NCBI RefSeq assembly: GCF_004116465.1
Contig: NZ_PDJV01000014.1
Span: 1-64,000, forward strand
DNA length: 64,000 nucleotides
From: Arcobacter sp. F2176
GTDB lineage: Bacteria > Campylobacterota > Campylobacteria > Campylobacterales > Arcobacteraceae
Reading direction: 5' to 3'
The position numbers and the translations under genes were made by a program. Shown one piece after another: positions 34,847-43,798 of the stretch. Within the stretch, counting starts at the first letter, position 1. Each line of letters begins with the position of its first letter. Below the pieces are notes generated by a model. It searched no databases and had not been told where the DNA came from. It saw only the letters and a program-made list of their open reading frames with translations.

Positions 34847-35743
34847 TTATTTAATTTTAACTTTTTTCTTTGAAAATGAATCTAATGAATAAATAATAAG
34901 AGCTAACCAGATTAAACAAAAGGTTACTAATTTATCAAAATTAAACTCTTCATGATAGATAAACACAGCAGTAAAAAAAGAAACTGTAGGAGCAATGTAT
35001 TGAAAAAAACCTAATGTAGCAAGTTTCATTCTTGTAGCTGCTCCATTAAATAATAACAAGGGAATAACAGTTACTAGCCCTGCAAGAACTAGCATAAAAG
35101 AGACATAAACTCCACTATTTTCACCAAAAGCTATTCCTTTAGTATTATAAATATAAATTAAATATGCACCTGCAAAAGGTAATAATAAAAGAACTTCTAC
35201 AAATAGACCTACGATAGAACCTACATTTATTTTTTTTCTTATCATTCCATATATAGCAAAAGAGACAGCTAAGGATAAAGAAACTATTGGAATATAACCT
35301 AACGTTATTAACTGGTATAATATCGCTAAGATAGCTATAAAGATTGCTAGATATTGATATTTTGTCATTCTTTCATTGAAAAATAAAAAGCCAAATAAGA
35401 CATTTACAAGTGGATTTATATAATATCCAAGTGAAGCCTCTAATATTCTATTATTTGTTATTGCCCAAATAAATATAAGCCAATTTATTGATACAAAAAG
35501 TGTAGATAAAAATAGGTTTCTTATTTGCCTAAAATCTTTTATAATATTAAAAAAAGCAATAAGTTCTTTTTTGAAAAAGAAAAAAGGCAAAAGGGTAATA
35601 ACTGAAAATAAAACTCTATAAACTAATATCTCAATTGGTTCTACAGAAGAAACTTCTTTAAAATATATTGGAGATAAACCACCCCAAAATAAAAATGCAA
35701 ATATTGCATAAAGTTGACCTAATCTTTCATTACTCAAGTGCAC
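34847..35743 (-). CDS. rarD: RarD-like EamA transporter
   Basis: The 298-residue protein has ten hydrophobic segments in two EamA-type halves and begins with AIFAFLFWGGLSPIYFKEVS and EILVYRVLFSVITLLPFFFF, as in RarD. Substrate is not known for this family. The frame starts at a GTG at 35741-35743 with a weak ribosome site. The 113 bp upstream of the neighbouring aas gene and the 60 bp to the PepSY gene show no clear terminator. Confidence 0.82.
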   Translation of the reverse strand: MHLSNERLGQLYAIFAFLFWGGLSPIYFKEVSSVEPIEILVYRVLFSVITLLPFFFFKKELIAFFNIIKDFRQIRNLFLSTLFVSINWLIFIWAITNNRILEASLGYYINPLVNVLFGFLFFNERMTKYQYLAIFIAILAILYQLITLGYIPIVSLSLAVSFAIYGMIRKKINVGSIVGLFVEVLLLLPFAGAYLIYIYNTKGIAFGENSGVYVSFMLVLAGLVTVIPLLLFNGAATRMKLATLGFFQYIAPTVSFFTAVFIYHEEFNFDKLVTFCLIWLALIIYSLDSFSKKKVKIK

Positions 35744-35803
35744 TCTTTATCGTTTTTGAAACTATATCAAAACTTGAGTAAATAAAAGTACTTTTTCTTA
35801 GTA

Positions 35804-37216
35804 TTATTTAAATATTTTTTTAAGTATTGGAATACGAGATAAAACAAACATATCCAATAATAAAACACAAACTAAAGTAATACCTACTAATGGGAAAAAT
35901 AAAGAAAGGGCTAACATAAGAATCATAGCATTATGCCAATGGGGCAATTTACTTGGAATAGCCGGAGGAACTAATTTAAATCCAGATTTTTCAGGTCTTC
36001 TTTTCCACCACATAATAACACCTGTAATACTTAAAATTATAACTGATAGACAAATTATTGTATTAATTATAAGATTCCAAATAGTTACCAATCCCATATG
36101 AATAGGAATAGATACAGCCATAGTTTTACCTGCAAGTGAATAATCATCAAAAGTAACCTTTGCTAAAACTTTTCCTGTATATCTATCCACATGGACTGTT
36201 TTGTCTGCAAAAGGATTTTGAGCATCACTATTCATGGTATCTTGATTTATTGTCCATACACCTGTTTTTCCTTTTGGAAAAGATACTCTATATCTTCCTT
36301 CAAAACCAATTCTTTGGGCAAGTCTTTCAATACTATCTATATTTACAGCTTTGTTTGGAAGTGTCCCATCTACTCCTAATTTTGAACCAGAAGCAGGAAG
36401 AGGAGTCTCTTCTATTGCCCAAGGCATTCCAGCTGATGGACCATAGTTTAATGAAGCATGAGTTTCACTAGAAAGTGGTATATTATCCCACTTTTGGGCA
36501 GGGAAAGTACTCCATGCTTGGAAAATTTTTCCACCCCAAATACCAGTCCAAGACATACCAGATAATAAAAATAGAAAAAAGAAAATAGATACATAAACTC
36601 CAAGTGAGACATGTACTTCTTTCCAAAAAAGACGACCTTTTAGTGATAGTTTTGGAATCAAAGAATCTCTTATTTTCCTATCCTTTGGCCACCAAAGATA
36701 AACTCCTGTGATAATTAAAATAATAGCAAAGCCAGCAGCTATTTCTAATATCCTATCACCAATAGTTCCTAAAAGCAAATCACTATGAATAGCATCAGCT
36801 AAATCATACCAACCTTGTCTTCTTAGCCATTCATTTACAATCTCTCCATTATATGGATTTACTGCAACCATAGATTGGCTACCATCAGAATCTTTTATTC
36901 GAAAAACATTTACTCTATTTGGTTCAGAGGCTTTTATCCACTCTACTAATTTTCCTTTTGGGTGAGTGGCTAGTGCGATGTTTGATTGTTCTTGTAAGGT
37001 AAGCATAATAGCATTTGGTGGTACAGGAACAGTTACTCTCTCCCCATCTCTTCCATCAAAATAACCAATATACATCATAAGCATACCAGTTACTGCAAGT
37101 AACAACATAAAAGGTGTTACAAATATTCCTGCATAAAAATGCCAGCGCCAAGCGGCTTTATAAAAAAGTGTATCTTCATTTACTTTTTTATATTTACTAG
37201 ATGTTCCTATATCCAT
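35804..37216 (-). CDS. PepSY-associated four-helix membrane protein (iron uptake)
   Basis: The 470-residue protein belongs to the PepSY-TM group often paired with siderophore receptors. Membrane segments include WHFYAGIFVTPFMLLLAVTG (about 24), AAGFAIILIITGVYLWWPK (about 160), VYVSIFFFLFLLSGMSW (about 210) and IICLSVIILSITGVIMWWK (about 395). His residues next to the helices (WRWHFYAG, KEVHVSLG, IPIHMGL) could bind heme, as proposed for related ferric-siderophore reductases. It is at the end of the receptor operon, which supports a role in iron release. Confidence 0.75.
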   Translation of the reverse strand: MDIGTSSKYKKVNEDTLFYKAAWRWHFYAGIFVTPFMLLLAVTGMLMMYIGYFDGRDGERVTVPVPPNAIMLTLQEQSNIALATHPKGKLVEWIKASEPNRVNVFRIKDSDGSQSMVAVNPYNGEIVNEWLRRQGWYDLADAIHSDLLLGTIGDRILEIAAGFAIILIITGVYLWWPKDRKIRDSLIPKLSLKGRLFWKEVHVSLGVYVSIFFFLFLLSGMSWTGIWGGKIFQAWSTFPAQKWDNIPLSSETHASLNYGPSAGMPWAIEETPLPASGSKLGVDGTLPNKAVNIDSIERLAQRIGFEGRYRVSFPKGKTGVWTINQDTMNSDAQNPFADKTVHVDRYTGKVLAKVTFDDYSLAGKTMAVSIPIHMGLVTIWNLIINTIICLSVIILSITGVIMWWKRRPEKSGFKLVPPAIPSKLPHWHNAMILMLALSLFFPLVGITLVCVLLLDMFVLSRIPILKKIFK

Positions 37217-37291
37217 CTTCTCTATCCTTCATACAAACTAAAATTTAAGTCTGAAAGGTTAGAGAAAGATAGTTAATTATCTGTTAATTTA

Positions 37292-37519
37292 TCAAAAAAA
37301 TACTTTTATCTCTTCACTATTTAATAGTTTACCAGTAGATTTAACTTCACCATTTATCACAAGTGCAGGAGTACTCATAACTCCATATTCCATGATTTTT
37401 TGTATATCTTCTACTTTTTCAACTTGGGCAAAAATTTTAGCATCTGCAACTGCTTTTTTTGCATTTTCTTCCAAGGCTTTGCACTTTGTACATCCTGTAC
37501 CTAATATTTCTATTTTCAT
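37292..37519 (-). CDS. Small thioredoxin-like redox protein
   Basis: The 75-residue protein is a minimal thioredoxin fold with a CTKC active site (Cys10, Cys13) after the first strand (KIEILGTG) and a cis-Pro-type segment VMSTPALVINGE. This is the archaeal-type small redox disulfide family. It overlaps the preceding gene by 1 nt (TAATG). Its position inside an iron-uptake run suggests a link with metal or disulfide reduction, but this is only context. Confidence 0.82.
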   Translation of the reverse strand: MKIEILGTGCTKCKALEENAKKAVADAKIFAQVEKVEDIQKIMEYGVMSTPALVINGEVKSTGKLLNSEEIKVFF

Positions 37520-37863
37520 TATATCTCCTGTATGTGATCTTTTAATGTATAAATATAAGTATCAACTTCTAATTCATCATATCGTTCAACAGTTACTGGT
37601 GTTCTTACAAATTCACCACCTTCAAATTCATCTAAATAATCCCAATGATTAATTAAATTTGAAGAAGTAAATAAAAACCCATGAACAGTATCCCCATCTG
37701 GATTAAGTCTTATTCCTGGATACCCCATACTTGCACTCCAACCAGCATCTATTAAAAAACCTTTTACAGTAGCAGGTACAAATTTACCTACAATTTTTTC
37801 TAATACATGAGCATTTGGACAGTTTGGCATAAGTGTACCATAAACAAAAAGAGTTGTATCCAA
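37519..37863 (-). CDS. Gamma-glutamylcyclotransferase-like (AIG2/YtfP) protein
   Basis: The 114-residue protein has the family start LFVYGTLMPN, with the YGTL substrate loop at about residues 8-11, then GYPGIRLNPDGDTVHGFLF and the acidic segment WDYLDEFEGGEFVRTPV where the catalytic Glu lies in GGCT enzymes. The biological substrate of bacterial members is mostly unknown. It is translationally coupled to the thioredoxin-like gene. Confidence 0.8.
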   Translation of the reverse strand: MDTTLFVYGTLMPNCPNAHVLEKIVGKFVPATVKGFLIDAGWSASMGYPGIRLNPDGDTVHGFLFTSSNLINHWDYLDEFEGGEFVRTPVTVERYDELEVDTYIYTLKDHIQEI

Positions 37864-37922
37864 TCTATTTCCTTTGTAATAATTTATTAGATTTTTGAAA
37901 TTATAACAAAGTAATATAAATA

Positions 37923-38528
37923 TTAAGAAAATGAAAGGGCTAAAAAAATCACAACTGTAAATATTCCTGTTAACATTAATAGAAAGCCTCTTTTTTTAAA
38001 ACCATATTTTCCCTTTACCATTACGATAGCTGATAAAGCAAAAAAGGCTAAAACAATACTATAAACCATAGCTAAATAATACCAAGCTCTATTATTAGTT
38101 GATAAGTGAGAGTTAATAAACATCTGTAAAAAAGCTGGATAAGAGATATATTTTATATTTGTCTCTCCAGAAGTTTGATTATAAATTATATGCATATACT
38201 TATAATCAAAAAACAAAGTACTATTTTCTTGTTTCACAAAATTCAATCTAGATATGTTTTTTTCTACAGTACTCTTTGATCCAACTTTATAAATATAATC
38301 AAGCTTCCCAATTTTTGCTTCACTTATTAGCTTTTCTTTAAAATCATCACTTGAAATATTTTTTGAAATATTTGTTTGAAAAGTATACTCATATTTAAAC
38401 CAACCTAAACCACGAGCAGATAATATAAAACCCGTAATTGCATATATAAGTGAAATACCTATAAAAAAATACCCAAGATCTCTATGAAGAGATCTTGCTT
38501 TATTACTTAATGATTTCTTTTTTGACAT
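37923..38528 (-). CDS. Small PepSY-type membrane protein
   Basis: The 201-residue protein has three to four hydrophobic helices (about 18-36, 145-168 and 178-200) around a periplasmic region of about 105 residues. His residues in SLHRDLGYFF and INSHLS flank the helices, as in PepSY-associated proteins that may bind heme. It starts 3 bp after the TonB receptor stop, so the two are surely co-transcribed. A role in siderophore or iron handling at the inner membrane is inferred. Confidence 0.65.
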   Translation of the reverse strand: MSKKKSLSNKARSLHRDLGYFFIGISLIYAITGFILSARGLGWFKYEYTFQTNISKNISSDDFKEKLISEAKIGKLDYIYKVGSKSTVEKNISRLNFVKQENSTLFFDYKYMHIIYNQTSGETNIKYISYPAFLQMFINSHLSTNNRAWYYLAMVYSIVLAFFALSAIVMVKGKYGFKKRGFLLMLTGIFTVVIFLALSFS

Positions 38529-38531
38529 ATT

Positions 38532-40631
38532 TTAAAATGTTCTTTTAATATTGATAGTGAATTTTCTAGGTTCACCAGAGAAAATTCTATTATCTTCTCT
38601 ACCTGATTCATAATACTTTTTATCTGTTATATTTTCAATATTTAATGAGAAATCCCAATCATTGATTGAGTAATATGCTCCCACATCAACTCTTGCATAT
38701 GATGGTAACTCTACTCTTTTTGCTACAGCTGAATTTGTATATATTTTATCTCTATATGATATTCCTGTTGATAATCCAAGTCTTCCATCATATATTTTTT
38801 GGGGAATATTATATCTAGTAAATATATATGCAGTAACCTCAGGAGTAAGAGCTTGTGTATTTCCAACAAATTTTCCAGATACATATTTTGCTTTATTATA
38901 GGCATACCCTGATTTAAACTGCCAATTAGCAGTAGGTAACCATTGAACTTCTAGTTCTACACCCTTACTTTCTACTTCACCTGAAATTTCATAAAAATCA
39001 GTTCCTGAAATCTGTTCAGCTACATTTTCTTTATTTATTTTATAAAAAGAAATTCCTGTATTAAACTCTTTACTTACATTAATTTTAGTTCCAATTTCAT
39101 ATTGTTTTGATTTTTCAGTATCTAAGAAGTTACCAGAAGTATCAGTCCTTTCAGCACTACTAGGATCATAACTTTGTGCTAAACTTCCATACACTGAAAA
39201 GACATCATTAATATTGTAAATTGTCCCAATAGATCCAACAAAATCTCTAGATTTTTTTATTTTATCAGGTGATACACAAGGTCCTCTTGAACACTCAAAA
39301 TCAATTTTTGTTCTATCCACTCTAGCAGAACCTACAAGGGTGAGTTTATCTGTTAGACTTATTTTATCTTGTAAATATACTCCTGTGCTAAAATATTGAG
39401 TTTTTCTTCTATCTTTTTGCTTAATAACAGCAGTTCCCCCATGAATAAGATTATAGATATTTATATTTGGAGTTACAAAACCTCCTTGAGCAATTCTATC
39501 ATAATCAGTTTTTCTATAATTTCCAGCTAATCCAAAAGTCAAACTATGTTTCATATCTGCAATAATTGTATCAAGATTTAGATTTGTATCAAAGCTATGC
39601 CAATCTCTTTCATTGTATTGATGTCTATTTCTTCTTTTTAGTGTTGTATCTGATGCAGTTACTCCTTGTTTTACTTCATTATTTTCATAAAGTTTTCTTT
39701 CATCTGTATGAAATACACTTCTCCAGTCAAAATTAAAGAAAAGATTATCACTAATATAATGATCTAAATTAATATCAAAAGCTTTTCCTTCATCATTATC
39801 ATAGTCATCTGATTCTTGATAAACCGTATTTAAACTAGCAGCTGTTGATATATCATGATTTGCTACAAACAGTCCATCATCTGCACTTCCATCTTCATGT
39901 CCATATTCCATTGCAACTAATAAAGAAGTATTATCACTAGCATTCCATAACAAACTTGGATAGATATAAAGATTTTTAAAATCAACATTATCTCTATATG
40001 AATTTAATTTTTCCCCAACCGCAATAAATCTATAAAATAAATTTTCAGTAATAGGTCCCGTTGTATCTAGTGTAGTAGTTATACCATTATCACTTCCAAA
40101 TTTAGAAACTCCATTTGACATGTATGTTTGAAGGGATGTTTCTAAAGTAGTTTTTTGCTCTGACTGGGGTCGTTTGCTTACTATATTAACCAATCCTCCT
40201 GGTGTCATTGAACCATATAATACTGCTGCTGGACCTTTTACTACTTCTATTCTCTCAACATTTGCAGTTGAAGGTGAGCCCATTCTACTTATAAGTCCTG
40301 ACATACCATTTACTTTGATATTTTCTAAAGAAAGATCAAATCCACGTATCATTATGGCATCTGCATTCTTTCCAACTTTTGTTACTCCTGTTGTATAATC
40401 AAAGGTATCTTCTATTCTTTGAGCTTGCAAATCATCTATTAAAGTTCCCTTTGTCACAGAGACTGTGTAAGGTGTTTTTTTGTCACTTGACTCACCTTTC
40501 ATACTTGAAGAAGAGTTCTGTTCAAAATATGACTCTTGAGCTCCTTGTACTACAACTGTGTCTAATTGATCTGCAAAAGTTAATCCTTGAGAAACAACTA
40601 AAGACATTGCAATAACTAATCTTTTTTTCAT
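38532..40631 (-). CDS. TonB-dependent siderophore receptor
   Basis: This outer-membrane gated channel imports a ferric siderophore using TonB energy. I place the start at the ATG at 40629-40631 (AAGGGA 6 nt before), giving 699 residues with a signal peptide (MKKRLVIAMSLVVSQGLTFA); a longer frame exists but adds an unlikely hydrophobic leader. The plug domain shows IEDTFDYTTGVTKVG, ADAIMIRGFD and VEVVKGPAAVLYGSMTPGG-type residues (IEVVKGPAAVLYG), then a 22-strand barrel pattern ending in an aromatic residue (INIKRTF). One loop has a Cys pair, ECSRGPC. A Fur-box-like site is 85 bp upstream. Confidence 0.92.
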   Translation of the reverse strand: MKKRLVIAMSLVVSQGLTFADQLDTVVVQGAQESYFEQNSSSSMKGESSDKKTPYTVSVTKGTLIDDLQAQRIEDTFDYTTGVTKVGKNADAIMIRGFDLSLENIKVNGMSGLISRMGSPSTANVERIEVVKGPAAVLYGSMTPGGLVNIVSKRPQSEQKTTLETSLQTYMSNGVSKFGSDNGITTTLDTTGPITENLFYRFIAVGEKLNSYRDNVDFKNLYIYPSLLWNASDNTSLLVAMEYGHEDGSADDGLFVANHDISTAASLNTVYQESDDYDNDEGKAFDINLDHYISDNLFFNFDWRSVFHTDERKLYENNEVKQGVTASDTTLKRRNRHQYNERDWHSFDTNLNLDTIIADMKHSLTFGLAGNYRKTDYDRIAQGGFVTPNINIYNLIHGGTAVIKQKDRRKTQYFSTGVYLQDKISLTDKLTLVGSARVDRTKIDFECSRGPCVSPDKIKKSRDFVGSIGTIYNINDVFSVYGSLAQSYDPSSAERTDTSGNFLDTEKSKQYEIGTKINVSKEFNTGISFYKINKENVAEQISGTDFYEISGEVESKGVELEVQWLPTANWQFKSGYAYNKAKYVSGKFVGNTQALTPEVTAYIFTRYNIPQKIYDGRLGLSTGISYRDKIYTNSAVAKRVELPSYARVDVGAYYSINDWDFSLNIENITDKKYYESGREDNRIFSGEPRKFTINIKRTF

Positions 40632-40715
40632 AATATCCCTTTTAATTTTTAATAAGAGAATAAATATATTCACTAAAGTGGGGAATTGTAAGAAAATTAA
40701 TATTAATAGTTTATT

Positions 40716-40734
40716 AATATAGATTATCATTATT
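40716..40734. promoter_or_regulatory. Fur-box-like operator
   Basis: AATATAGATTATCATTATT matches the palindromic 19-bp Fur consensus (GATAATGATTATCATTATC) at 15 positions. It lies 85-103 bp upstream of the chosen receptor start, so the iron-uptake operon is probably repressed by iron-loaded Fur. Confidence 0.65.
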
Positions 40735-40812
40735 GTTATTTATATATAAGTAACTAGAAAGTGTTTTTTAAGTAGCTAACTTAAAAGCCAAGATAGCTTT
40801 TAAGTCTCATTT

Positions 40813-41664
40813 TTATTTTTTGAATAATTGGTAAATTGATGAAAAATCTTCATCACCCTTACCTAACATCTTCATTTTTGAGAATAACTCTTTAGGAATA
40901 GCTGCACTATATAGTGGTTGATTTAAACTAAAGGCTAAATTTTGAAGTAGATGTAAGTCTTTATTTATTGCACTATTAGAAAAATGTGGTGAAAAGTCTT
41001 CATCAATTAGTTTTTGTGTTTTTGCTTTTAGCACAAGTGATTGACCACCACCCACACCTAAAATTTCTAAAGCTTTAGCTTTTGGAATCTCACAACTTTC
41101 TGCTAAAGCAGTACACTCTGCAAGTGTTGCCATAAAAGAACCAAGGCATAGATTATTGATAAGTTTCATTTTAGTAGCACTTGAAGGTTTTTCTAAATAA
41201 AATATCTCTTTAGCTATTTTTTCTAATATTGGTTTTACATTTTCAAAAACTTCTTTTTTACCTGAACTTACAACTGTCAATTCACCTTTTAATGCTGGTG
41301 CAACACTACCAAAAACTGGATTTTCTAGATAGTTACCACCTAAAGTATTTACTGCTTCATAGAACTTTAAAACATCTTCATAATGATTTGTAGTCAAATC
41401 AATTATTGTCTTACCTTTTAACTCTTCACTTAAAAGTCCATCATGCATTGAAAAGATATTATTAACAGCTGGGGAATCAAACAAACACATAAAAATAGTA
41501 TCACATTTAGTTAATAACTCCTTTGGTGAACTTGCAATTTCATAACCCAAATCTTTTATTTTCTCAGCATTTCTATTATAAACAATAAGTTCTTCACCAA
41601 CATCACTTAGTCTTGTGGCTATTGCTTTTCCTAAGTTTCCAAGTCCTATAAATCCTATTGACAT
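40813..41664 (-). CDS. NAD(P)-dependent beta-hydroxyacid dehydrogenase family protein
   Basis: The 283-residue protein has an N-terminal Rossmann fold (IGFIGLGNLGKAIATRL, GxGxxG at about residue 6), a second family signature with LENPVFGSVAPALKGELTVV, and the catalytic Lys region ATKMKLINNLCLGSFMATLA. Members act on 3-hydroxyisobutyrate, tartronate semialdehyde, glyoxylate or succinic semialdehyde; the substrate cannot be read from sequence. It is probably a one-gene unit with its own promoter box. Confidence 0.85.
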   Translation of the reverse strand: MSIGFIGLGNLGKAIATRLSDVGEELIVYNRNAEKIKDLGYEIASSPKELLTKCDTIFMCLFDSPAVNNIFSMHDGLLSEELKGKTIIDLTTNHYEDVLKFYEAVNTLGGNYLENPVFGSVAPALKGELTVVSSGKKEVFENVKPILEKIAKEIFYLEKPSSATKMKLINNLCLGSFMATLAECTALAESCEIPKAKALEILGVGGGQSLVLKAKTQKLIDEDFSPHFSNSAINKDLHLLQNLAFSLNQPLYSAAIPKELFSKMKMLGKGDEDFSSIYQLFKK

Positions 41665-41670
41665 TATTTC

Positions 41671-41695
41671 TCCTAATTCTTTTAGGACTATTATA
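41671..41695 (-). promoter_or_regulatory. -10 box and ribosome-site hairpin for the dehydrogenase gene
   Basis: TTCTTATAATAG on the minus strand gives TATAAT at 41690-41695. Just after it TCCTAA (41682-41687) can pair with TTAGGA (41671-41676), which overlaps the AGGAG ribosome site. The 6-bp hairpin could limit translation, but is short. Confidence 0.4.
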
Positions 41696-41751
41696 AGAAG
41701 ATTAGATTAAAAAAAGATGATATTTTTAAATTGAGTTAAAAGAAGTTTGAA

Positions 41752-41771
41752 AAGATGAGTTGCCTCATCTT
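41752..41771 (-). terminator. Intrinsic terminator after transketolase
   Basis: An 8-bp perfect stem AAGATGAG / CTCATCTT with a GCAA tetraloop (minus strand), followed by TTTTC, begins 5 bp after the transketolase stop. Confidence 0.8.
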
Positions 41772-41776
41772 CTCTT

Positions 41777-43690
41777 TTATTTTAAGTCAGCTAAGATTTT
41801 AGCTTTTAGTTTTGGAATTGTAAATCCAAATTGTTCAAATAATTCATTTGCAGGGCCAGATGCACCAAAAGTATCCATACCGTAAACCACATCGGCAAAT
41901 TTATAGTACTCTAAACCTCTAGCAGCCTCAACTGCAAATACTTTTGTATTTGGATCAATGATTGTATCAATATATGTTTTATCTTGCTCTACTAATAAAT
42001 CATAACAAGGAACAGAAACAACATTTGCAATCACACCCTCTTCTTCAAGTGCACATCCAGTTTGTAATGCAAGCATCAATTCACTTCCAGATGCCATAAT
42101 TGTAATAGTTGCATTTTCTCTTTTTTTAACTAAATATCCACCATTTGCAACTTCACCATAAGCTCTATCATCTTTTAGTACTTTTAATCCTTGTCTTGAA
42201 CAAACAAAAGCAGAAGGTGCATTTAGTTTTAATGCTACTTTCCAAGAAGCAATATTTTCAGTAGCATCTGCTGGTCTAAATACATAAAAGTTTGGTAATG
42301 CTCTAAATTGAGTTAAATGTTCAATTGGTTGGTGAGTTGGTCCATCTTCTCCCACACCAATAGAATCATGAGTCCAAACAAAATGTTGTGGAATAGAAGC
42401 CAGTGCTGCAATTCTAGCTGCTGGTTTTAAATAATCACTAAAGACAAAGAATGTAGCAGAGAATACTCTAAATAATCCATATAAATTCATAGCATTACAA
42501 ATAGATGCCATAGCGTGTTCTTTAATACCAAAGTGGATATTTTTACCAGTTGGAAAATCTCCCGCACCTTTTAATTCTGTTTTATTAGATGGTGCTAAAT
42601 CTGCACTTCCACCTATAAATCCAGGAATAGCTTGTGAAATAGCATTTAAAATTTTATGATTTGAATCTCTTGTAGCAACACTTGTATCTGCTTCAAATTC
42701 AGGATATTCAATAGAATCAAAATCAGGCTTTTGTAACATCTCAATTTTCTCTTTTGATTGAGCACTTAAAGAATCATTCCAAGCTTTTTCAATCAATGAC
42801 CCAGTTGTAGTTTTATCAAATGCAGCTTTTACTTCATCAGATACAAAAAATGAATCTTCTGGATTAAATCCAGCTTTTACTTTAGAAGCAGCGATTTCAT
42901 CAGCACCTAAAGGAGCACCATGGGTATGGTGACTTCCTTCCATAGTAGCAGCACCTTTCCCAATAGCAGTTTTTGCTATGATAAGTACTGGTTTTGTAGC
43001 AGTTTTAGTTTTTACAATAGCATCATCAATTTGAGTGAAATCATGACCATCTATTTCTAATACTTCAAAGTCAATAGCTTCAAATCTTTTTTTAACATCT
43101 TCACTCCAAGCAATAGAAGTATCACCTTCAATTGTAATTGAGTTTGAATCATAAATAATAACTAAATTATCAAGTCCTAAATGTCCAGCTGTTGCAGTTG
43201 CTTCATAAGATAAACCTTCTTGTAAATCCCCATCTCCACATAAACAGAAAACTTTATGATTGATAACATCTTCACTTAAAATATTTTTTGCATATTTAGA
43301 AGCCATTGCAAAACCAACTGCATTTGCAATTCCTTGTCCTAATGGTCCAGTTGTGATTTCTACCCCATGTGTATGTCCATATTCTGGATGTCCTGGAGTT
43401 TTAGAATTTGTTTGTCTAAAGTTTTTGATATCTTCAATACTTACATCAAATCCCCAAAGGTGTAATAATGAATAAACTAATCCAGTTGCATGACCACCTG
43501 AAAAAACTAATCTATCTCTATTTAACCATTTAGAATTTGCTGGGTTTACATTTAAATGTTTACTCAATACCGTTGCAATGTCAGCAAGTCCCATAGGTGC
43601 ACCTGGGTGTCCTGAGTTTGCTTTTTGAACCATATCTGAAGCCAAGAATCTGATTGTATCCGCTTGTTTTTGAAGTAAATTATTTGACAT
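41777..43690 (-). CDS. tkt: Transketolase
   Basis: Transketolase moves two-carbon units between sugar phosphates in the pentose phosphate pathway, using thiamine diphosphate. The 637-residue protein has ANSGHPGAPMGLADIA at residue 24, the ThDP site CGDGDLQEGLSYEA (about 152), HGAPLGADEI, and the C-terminal pyrimidine-domain motifs FGIKEHAMASICNAM and THDSIGVGEDGPTHQPIEHL. Length is normal. It has its own promoter box and terminator. Confidence 0.97.
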   Translation of the reverse strand: MSNNLLQKQADTIRFLASDMVQKANSGHPGAPMGLADIATVLSKHLNVNPANSKWLNRDRLVFSGGHATGLVYSLLHLWGFDVSIEDIKNFRQTNSKTPGHPEYGHTHGVEITTGPLGQGIANAVGFAMASKYAKNILSEDVINHKVFCLCGDGDLQEGLSYEATATAGHLGLDNLVIIYDSNSITIEGDTSIAWSEDVKKRFEAIDFEVLEIDGHDFTQIDDAIVKTKTATKPVLIIAKTAIGKGAATMEGSHHTHGAPLGADEIAASKVKAGFNPEDSFFVSDEVKAAFDKTTTGSLIEKAWNDSLSAQSKEKIEMLQKPDFDSIEYPEFEADTSVATRDSNHKILNAISQAIPGFIGGSADLAPSNKTELKGAGDFPTGKNIHFGIKEHAMASICNAMNLYGLFRVFSATFFVFSDYLKPAARIAALASIPQHFVWTHDSIGVGEDGPTHQPIEHLTQFRALPNFYVFRPADATENIASWKVALKLNAPSAFVCSRQGLKVLKDDRAYGEVANGGYLVKKRENATITIMASGSELMLALQTGCALEEEGVIANVVSVPCYDLLVEQDKTYIDTIIDPNTKVFAVEAARGLEYYKFADVVYGMDTFGASGPANELFEQFGFTIPKLKAKILADLK

Positions 43691-43732
43691 ATCTTTCCTA
43701 CTGTGTTGTGAGTTTTAAATTGTATTTTGCGG

Positions 43733-43738
43733 ATTATA
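43733..43738 (-). promoter_or_regulatory. -10 box for transketolase
   Basis: TTAGTTATAATCCGC on the minus strand gives TATAAT 43 bp before the tkt ATG; TAGGA is the ribosome site. Confidence 0.55.
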
Positions 43739-43764
43739 ACTAATTTTTAATAAAGATAAAATTT

Positions 43765-43792
43765 GTAGAAAAGAGAAGTCTCTCTTTTCTAC
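43765..43792 (-). terminator. Terminator hairpin after the adhesin gene
   Basis: A perfect 12-bp stem (GTAGAAAAGAGA with TCTCTTTTCTAC) and 4-nt loop begin 6 bp past the adhesin stop. Sequence on both sides is A/T-rich, so it may work in both directions. Confidence 0.75.
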
Positions 43793-43798
43793 TTTTTA

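Noticed and set aside
40632-40730. Longer N-terminus for the TonB receptor from an upstream ATG
   Set aside because: The extra 33 residues form an unrelated hydrophobic stretch ahead of a clean signal peptide, and the inner ATG has a good ribosome site.
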